The position numbers and the translations under genes are program-made. The notes under the pieces are model-generated. The model was given only the letters and a program-made list of their open reading frames with translations, had not been told where the DNA came from and searched no databases. A stretch of DNA of 64,000 nt from UBA2040 sp963977135 (GTDB lineage Bacteria; Bacteroidota; Bacteroidia; Flavobacteriales_D; Crocinitomicaceae), in assembly GCA_963977135.1 (NCBI GenBank), contig CAXBNN010000004.1:1-64000 (forward strand). Reading direction: 5' to 3'. Shown in pieces: positions 59,723 through 64,000 of this stretch. Each line of letters opens with the position of its first letter. Position 1 is the first letter of the stretch.

Positions 59723-60448
59723 TTATAGTTTCTGTATACCTTCTAAAGTCAATGATTCTGGCTTTTTAGGTAAATCTTTGAATGTTCGAAACACAATGTC
59801 AGAGTCACTTTTTATTATTGACCAAAAGGTTAAAAAAAGAATTTTAAAATCAACAATAAGAGAACAATTGTGGAAATACCAGTCCTCCAGGGCTCCTTTA
59901 TAAGGATAAATGTGTGTTTTGTAATATTCCATAGGGTCTTTTCCTAAGTCTTTGTAGGCAGTTGCAAGTCTCTCTTCGTCTCTAAAAACTAACGATCCTA
60001 ACCCAGTAATTCCTGGTCTATTTTTGTAAATTATGTTTTGAACCTCTAAGGAATACTTTTTGAAACTAGCGACCAATAATGGCCGAGGGCCAACTAAAGC
60101 CATGTCTCCTTTTATTACGTTAATAATTTGAGGGAGTTCATTAATTTTTGTTCTGCGTAAAATACGACCTACGCTGGTGATTCTAGGGTCGTCTCTTACA
60201 GTAAGTGATTTATTTCCAATATTTGCGCTGTCTTTTAACATCGTGGCAAACTTGTAAATGTAAAAAGGCTTGTTATGCAAGCCCATTCTTTCCTGAAGAT
60301 AAAATATTTCGCCTTCTCCAGTGAATTTTAGAATTACTATTATAATTATAAATACTGGAGAAATTAGAATAATACCAATTAAACCAAGAAATAAATCAAG
60401 TGATCTTTTCAAGAATAGATAAGTATTTTTAGAAATTACGTTTGTCAT
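59723..60448 (-). CDS. PglC-like phosphoglycosyltransferase (second copy)
   Basis: A 241-aa PF02397 enzyme similar to 55363: GEGEIFYLQERMGLHNKPFYIYKFATML, LRRTKINELPQIINVIKGDMALVGPRPL and GITGLGSLVFRDEERLA. N-terminal membrane helix at about 18-43. With 55363 and the WecA-like gene this makes three candidate initiating transferases in one locus; only one is normally needed. It lies 23 bases after the acetyltransferase stop. The two genes differ in flanks and are not a recent duplicate. Confidence 0.92.
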   Translation of the reverse strand: MTNVISKNTYLFLKRSLDLFLGLIGIILISPVFIIIIVILKFTGEGEIFYLQERMGLHNKPFYIYKFATMLKDSANIGNKSLTVRDDPRITSVGRILRRTKINELPQIINVIKGDMALVGPRPLLVASFKKYSLEVQNIIYKNRPGITGLGSLVFRDEERLATAYKDLGKDPMEYYKTHIYPYKGALEDWYFHNCSLIVDFKILFLTFWSIIKSDSDIVFRTFKDLPKKPESLTLEGIQKL

Positions 60449-60471
60449 AAGAACAGAAAAACTTTTGGTAT

Positions 60472-61098
60472 TTAGTACTTTTTTGCAGGGACACCTTTTA
60501 CATGGATACCTGATTCCAAATCGTTAACCACCATTGATTGTCCTCCAACTTTAACGTCATCACCTATATGAATGAATTGTCTTGTTGATGAACCAATACC
60601 TAGTTCAGTATTCACGCCAATTATTGTGTTACCACCAAGGTTTACGCCAGGAGCTAAACTAGAAAATTGGCCAATTTTACATTCATGACCAACTGCACAA
60701 TTCATGTTTAAAATTGAAAAATCATCCAGAATCGTTCCGTAATTTATACTACAATTTGGATAAACTATCACTCCTTGACCAATTTTGACACCTTCTGAAA
60801 TCCAAGCATTTTTGGAAACCAGAGTAGGGAAGTTAATGAGTGAATTGGATTTCAATTTATCGTAGATTTTTCTTTTTATCGCAGGAAAAGCAATACCAAT
60901 AATTACATCTATGGGTGCTTTGATGTCCAAAAGGATATCTTCAGAACCAACAATCTTCTTTCCAACAAAGGTTTTATCAATTTTGGAAGAATCGTTATCT
61001 AAAAAAAGAATTTCTCTATTTTCTAATCCATACAAAGATGGATTTGTAGCTATATGCCCTCCAACACTTCCTGCTCCAATAATGTAAAGTTGTTTCAT
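60472..61098 (-). CDS. PglD/NeuD-family sugar O/N-acetyltransferase
   Basis: A 208-aa enzyme: an N-terminal Rossmann-like domain (LYIIGAGSVGGHI at 4-16) and a C-terminal left-handed beta-helix with hexapeptide repeats (IGQGVIVYPNCSINYGTILDDFSILNMNCAVGHECKIGQFSSLAPGV, IGVNTELGIGSSTRQFIHIGDDVKVGGQSMVV). The catalytic His is in CAVGHECKIG. It acetylates the C4 amino group of UDP-4-amino sugars in PglD, or O-acetylates sialic acid in NeuD. Together with the aminotransferase and dehydratase it fits the bacillosamine branch. Confidence 0.92.
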   Translation of the reverse strand: MKQLYIIGAGSVGGHIATNPSLYGLENREILFLDNDSSKIDKTFVGKKIVGSEDILLDIKAPIDVIIGIAFPAIKRKIYDKLKSNSLINFPTLVSKNAWISEGVKIGQGVIVYPNCSINYGTILDDFSILNMNCAVGHECKIGQFSSLAPGVNLGGNTIIGVNTELGIGSSTRQFIHIGDDVKVGGQSMVVNDLESGIHVKGVPAKKY

Positions 61099-61125
61099 CG
61101 CGCGTATGCTAAATTTAAATTGTCT

Positions 61126-62121
61126 TTATAGATCTAATTTATGTTTTAGACCTTGTTTCACAGGTAATTGCCAAACTAATTTGCACCAATCATGGTTTCC
61201 TTCAATAAAGCCAGGACCGTTTTCTGTCACAACGATATCCCAACCTATAGATTTGTTCTGTGGAAACTTCAAGGAAGCTTCTTTTGTCATCGTTAAAATT
61301 TCATTCCAATACGGAATCTGAAACCCAATGATTCTAATTCCAGTTAAAGGATGCACCTGTTCTGAAGGTTTAGTTATATCGGAATAAACAGCAGGACCGT
61401 TTATTATTCCTGTTTTTTCGTCAACTGGTGCGGCGAGATTTCCTGCTGCCATATTGTCCACGTCACTGTTGACGGAAATTCTCAATCTGCATCCTAAGAT
61501 TTCATAGCTTCCATCTTTCCTAATTTGGGTGAAAATACGGACTGTGTTCACAGCGGTAGGAGATAATTCTTGAATATCAGAATGTTGCATTATGTACGAT
61601 TCAACAATACCAAACTCGTGTTTTCGCATGTAATCCAACAATTCAGATTCTTTAAGATCAGAAGTACTAACTATTTTAACACCGGAACCTGCCTTGCCAC
61701 TGGATTCTTTTAGAACAATTTTATCGTTTTCCTCATAGATCTTTGAGATTAAATCAGAATTCTTCTCTAATTCTTCCAAGGTGTATAAATGATGCTTGAA
61801 AAACTCTTTGTAATTCGTGTAAAATTGACGTTTGTCATCAAGAATAATACGCTCACTTAGAGGGTTTGCAATTTTTTGAAATTCATACATTGTTCCAGTA
61901 CCAGCCCATTTCTTTTTTTCTTCAGGAGTTTTATTGTAAAACTCAAATTGGAAATACTCGAGGATGGAAATGTTTTGTTTGTATACATCGACTACACTAG
62001 AACCAAACAAAGCAATTTTGTTTCTACCAGTTATGTTTGAAGAATGCGTTAAAAACTTTTTAAGTAACCCCCAATTCATTTGTTTGAGGTAATATCCTAA
62101 ATATAATGTTCTTTGAAACAT
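61126..62121 (-). CDS. Sugar-transfer-associated ATP-grasp protein
   Basis: A 331-aa protein of the ATP-grasp type found in polysaccharide and teichuronic/teichoic acid clusters. Motifs: IVLKESSGKAGSGVKIVSTSD (P-loop lid Lys), FGIVESYIMQHSDIQELSPTAVNTVRIFTQIRKDGSYEILGCRLRIS, and the metal site GPGFIEGNHDWCKLVWQLP with Glu and Asn. The product and acceptor are not known. It lies 6 bases before the GT4 gene stop and is inside the operon. Confidence 0.87.
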   Translation of the reverse strand: MFQRTLYLGYYLKQMNWGLLKKFLTHSSNITGRNKIALFGSSVVDVYKQNISILEYFQFEFYNKTPEEKKKWAGTGTMYEFQKIANPLSERIILDDKRQFYTNYKEFFKHHLYTLEELEKNSDLISKIYEENDKIVLKESSGKAGSGVKIVSTSDLKESELLDYMRKHEFGIVESYIMQHSDIQELSPTAVNTVRIFTQIRKDGSYEILGCRLRISVNSDVDNMAAGNLAAPVDEKTGIINGPAVYSDITKPSEQVHPLTGIRIIGFQIPYWNEILTMTKEASLKFPQNKSIGWDIVVTENGPGFIEGNHDWCKLVWQLPVKQGLKHKLDL

Positions 62122-62127
62122 GTTTTT

Positions 62128-63291
62128 TTACTTTTTAGTGTAAAAGTCGTATTCGTTTTTGATTTCTTCCCAAATCAGTTTTTGTGCAAATTTCTCTTCT
62201 GTAGATCTTCTAACATTTAAAGATGCACTCCTTCTTAATTCTTCGTTGCTATAGAATATATTCATTTTTTCACACAAAGCGTTTTCGTCTTTCATTGGAA
62301 CTAGCAATCCAGTTTCACCATCGATTATAATTTCATTGCATCCGTTAATGTTAGTTGCAATTATTGGCAACTCCATCGCTCCAGCTTGCAGCAATACGTT
62401 AGGAAAGCCTTCTCTATACGAAGGGAAAACAAAAACGTCTGCTAGATTTAGAAATGCTCTAACATTATCCGTTCGTCCGGGATAGATTATACTTGGTGAA
62501 TTGAGAATAATATTTCGAGTTTCTTCAGAAAGAGAACTGTTTTCTGCTTCCATTGGACCAACCAATAATAGTTTTGCTTCAGGTTTACTGACCTTAACTT
62601 TTTCAAAGGCATTAATTAACTCAACTATACCTTTGTCTTTAGCCAATCTACCTAAAAACATGTAGACGAAGTCGTTCGGTTCAATACCGAGCTCTAATTT
62701 TAAACCTTGAATTTCTTGCTCAGAACCTACGTAGTCTTTTTTGTAAAATTCCACGTCTATTCCATTAGAACTCCCGTTGCCAAATACTTTTACTTTATTG
62801 GTTGAGGTGAATTTATTATCAAGAATAAAATCCTTCAAACCTTTAGAATTAGGGTAAACCTTATGGGCACATTTGTAGGTTAGTTTTTCTGTAAATTCTA
62901 GAATTTTACGTTTAGTACCTTGAACTTCCATTAATGGCATTCCCCCTAAAGTATGCAAACGGGCAGGTACTCTAGTGATTTTTGCAGCTATCATGCCCAA
63001 CAACCCAGCTTTTGGTGTATGCGTATGAACGATATCTGGCCTTTCCTTTCTAAACAATTGAATTAGCTTAAAAAGGGAAACAAAATCTTTTTTAAGGTTG
63101 ATGGTTCGAGAAAAAGGAATGGATATCATTGTTATACCTTCTCTTTCTTGAATCTCATTAAAATCTTTCTCTACAAAGCTAGAAACGCCAATTACATCAT
63201 ACGATTCCTTAATGAAGGCCAGTTGACCAACCAAAATCTTATTCATCGATACTGGGACAGTGGTAATTCGTATGATTTTCTTTTTTTTCAC
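62128..63291 (-). CDS. Family 4 glycosyltransferase (PglA/WsbE-like)
   Basis: A 387-aa GT-B enzyme. VHTHTPKAGLLGMIAAKITRVPARLHTLGG, then YMFLGRLAKDKGIVELINAFEKV and the nucleotide-sugar motif SYREGFPNVLLQAGAMELPIIATNINGCNEIIIDGETGLLV (E-x7-E pattern). It extends the lipid-linked oligosaccharide; many relatives add a GalNAc or GlcNAc next to bacillosamine. The start is GTG (63291), overlapping the SGNH stop (GTGA), which implies coupling. Confidence 0.92.
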   Translation of the reverse strand: MKKKKIIRITTVPVSMNKILVGQLAFIKESYDVIGVSSFVEKDFNEIQEREGITMISIPFSRTINLKKDFVSLFKLIQLFRKERPDIVHTHTPKAGLLGMIAAKITRVPARLHTLGGMPLMEVQGTKRKILEFTEKLTYKCAHKVYPNSKGLKDFILDNKFTSTNKVKVFGNGSSNGIDVEFYKKDYVGSEQEIQGLKLELGIEPNDFVYMFLGRLAKDKGIVELINAFEKVKVSKPEAKLLLVGPMEAENSSLSEETRNIILNSPSIIYPGRTDNVRAFLNLADVFVFPSYREGFPNVLLQAGAMELPIIATNINGCNEIIIDGETGLLVPMKDENALCEKMNIFYSNEELRRSASLNVRRSTEEKFAQKLIWEEIKNEYDFYTKK

Positions 63292-64000
63292 TGCAGTAAA
63301 GTTCTAATTTGTTTTGTGGCTTGTTGAAATCCGAAACAATTCCAATGATCAACATCATCAGGTGAATTTCTCCATTTTAAGTTGTCCTCTGTTTTAAATC
63401 GATAATAATTTAATCCAAATTGCTCGAATAAAGTTACTATTTCATCACTAGTTTCAGGGTGTAAACAAAAAATAAGGTTATCAACTTTGTATTTTGATTT
63501 TATAAATTGAAGGAGTTTCTGACAATACTCGGCAGAATGATTCTCTTGTAATTGTTTTGATTTCTGTTTAGAAAACTCCATACGAGGACCTGCATTCATT
63601 AGGGAAGATCGAAAGAAGAAAAGTGTTTTTATACTATAAAAAGCTTTTTTTAAGAAAGGACTGTTTATAGTCCCAGGTACTATTTCATCTTTCTCTAAGT
63701 CAACTTGGACAACATCGTTTTTACGGCCTTCTTGAGCTATACTTTCTGCAAAATCACTCTCTTTTACAAAAATGAGTTGCTTTACAGTCTTGTATTTGGA
63801 TTGTAAATACTTCGCTATTTCAAGATATTCAATAAAGGTGGCACCAGACCTTCCTGTTTCAAGAAAATTATACTTTAAGTTAGATTGATTCAGCAAAGTT
63901 CCTAAATGACAATCATCTTCATTCATGAAATTTTCGATGTGTGAATCTCCTATTAATGTAATTAAGTTACTTAAGTGTTTTGGAGCTTCTCCAGGCCAAC
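63288..64000 (-). CDS. SGNH-hydrolase-like protein (5' end beyond window)
   Basis: The reading frame is open to the window edge, so the N-terminus is cut; an internal ATG at 63926 is not the true start. Residues upstream of it read ITLIGDSHIENF, giving GDSH, the block I of SGNH/GDSL hydrolases with the catalytic Ser. Near the C-terminus DDVDHWNCFGFQ supplies the DxxH block V. Such enzymes O-acetylate or de-acetylate surface polysaccharides. It overlaps the GT4 start by four bases and is the first visible gene of this operon. Confidence 0.82.
   Translation of the reverse strand, partial: WPGEAPKHLSNLITLIGDSHIENFMNEDDCHLGTLLNQSNLKYNFLETGRSGATFIEYLEIAKYLQSKYKTVKQLIFVKESDFAESIAQEGRKNDVVQVDLEKDEIVPGTINSPFLKKAFYSIKTLFFFRSSLMNAGPRMEFSKQKSKQLQENHSAEYCQKLLQFIKSKYKVDNLIFCLHPETSDEIVTLFEQFGLNYYRFKTEDNLKWRNSPDDVDHWNCFGFQQATKQIRTLLQ

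Overview
The window reads as a chromosomal segment of a low-GC member of the Bacteroidetes, most likely order Flavobacteriales (a Fluviicola/Crocinitomicaceae-like organism is my guess). The support is internal. Two promoters match the Bacteroidetes consensus TTG-N19-TAnnTTTG exactly (tRNA-Lys and wza) and many more match its -7 half. Two secreted proteins end in type IX secretion (T9SS) sorting domains. There are SusCD-free outer-membrane barrels, four-helix-bundle (S23-type) and DUF3822 proteins, and a DUF3822-rsmD-coaD neighbourhood typical of the phylum. No phage, transposase, CRISPR array or rRNA was seen.

Layout. 1-6.1 kb: secreted or lipoprotein accessory genes (hypothetical, BNR/sialidase-like lipoprotein, M61 peptidase, coiled-coil lipoprotein) and a shikimate kinase fused to a transglutaminase-like domain. 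6.3-12 kb: tRNA-Lys(TTT) with promoter and terminator, a T9SS-exported FG-GAP protein, a stand-alone TonB C-terminal domain, MscS, a YdcF-like protein, a rhodanese and an S23-type protein. 11.8-19 kb: a TPR/phosphosulfolactate-synthase-like/WD40 operon, then deaD-typA (cold-shock-type RNA helicase and ribosome GTPase). 19.4-31 kb: rhomboid protease, outer-membrane barrels, unrecognised secreted proteins, a trypsin-like protease beside a TerB-like protein, an AsmA/DUF748 protein, an SDR, a flavin amine oxidase and a thioredoxin-fold protein without its CxxC. 30.6-37.4 kb: coaD, rsmD-DUF3822-membrane protein, a RecD-like helicase and a 758-residue secreted protein of unknown family.

37.5-43.1 kb is a compact molybdenum-cofactor operon: moeA, a ModE-type winged-helix regulator, a TauE/SafE permease, mobA, moaD, moaE, a moaC-moaB fusion and moaA, mostly with overlapping stop/start codons. 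A near-perfect palindrome with the look of a ModE operator lies just before the regulator. 43-50.8 kb holds a T9SS cargo protein, an MMPL-type exporter, NhaC, Ffh and a SpoU methylase, separated by intergenic stretches made of degenerate short repeats.

51-64 kb is a surface-polysaccharide locus, all on the minus strand. It contains Wza and Wzc (with a seven-tyrosine Gly-Tyr tail encoded by a hexanucleotide repeat), a WecA-like initiating transferase, two PglC-like phosphoglycosyltransferases, a CapD/PglF-like dehydratase, a PglE/LegC-like aminotransferase, a PglD/NeuD acetyltransferase, a sugar-associated ATP-grasp enzyme, a family-4 glycosyltransferase, a second YdcF-like protein and a partial SGNH hydrolase running off the right edge. 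Together these predict synthesis of a bacillosamine- or legionaminate-type diamino sugar, its loading onto a lipid carrier, and export of a capsule or exopolysaccharide. No flippase or polymerase is in the window; they probably lie beyond 64 kb.

I did not find a clear-cut new system. The strongest leads are the AroK-transglutaminase fusion, the putative ModE operator, the Wzc repeat tail, the translationally coupled ComA-WD40 pair, and the dispersed intergenic repeat families.
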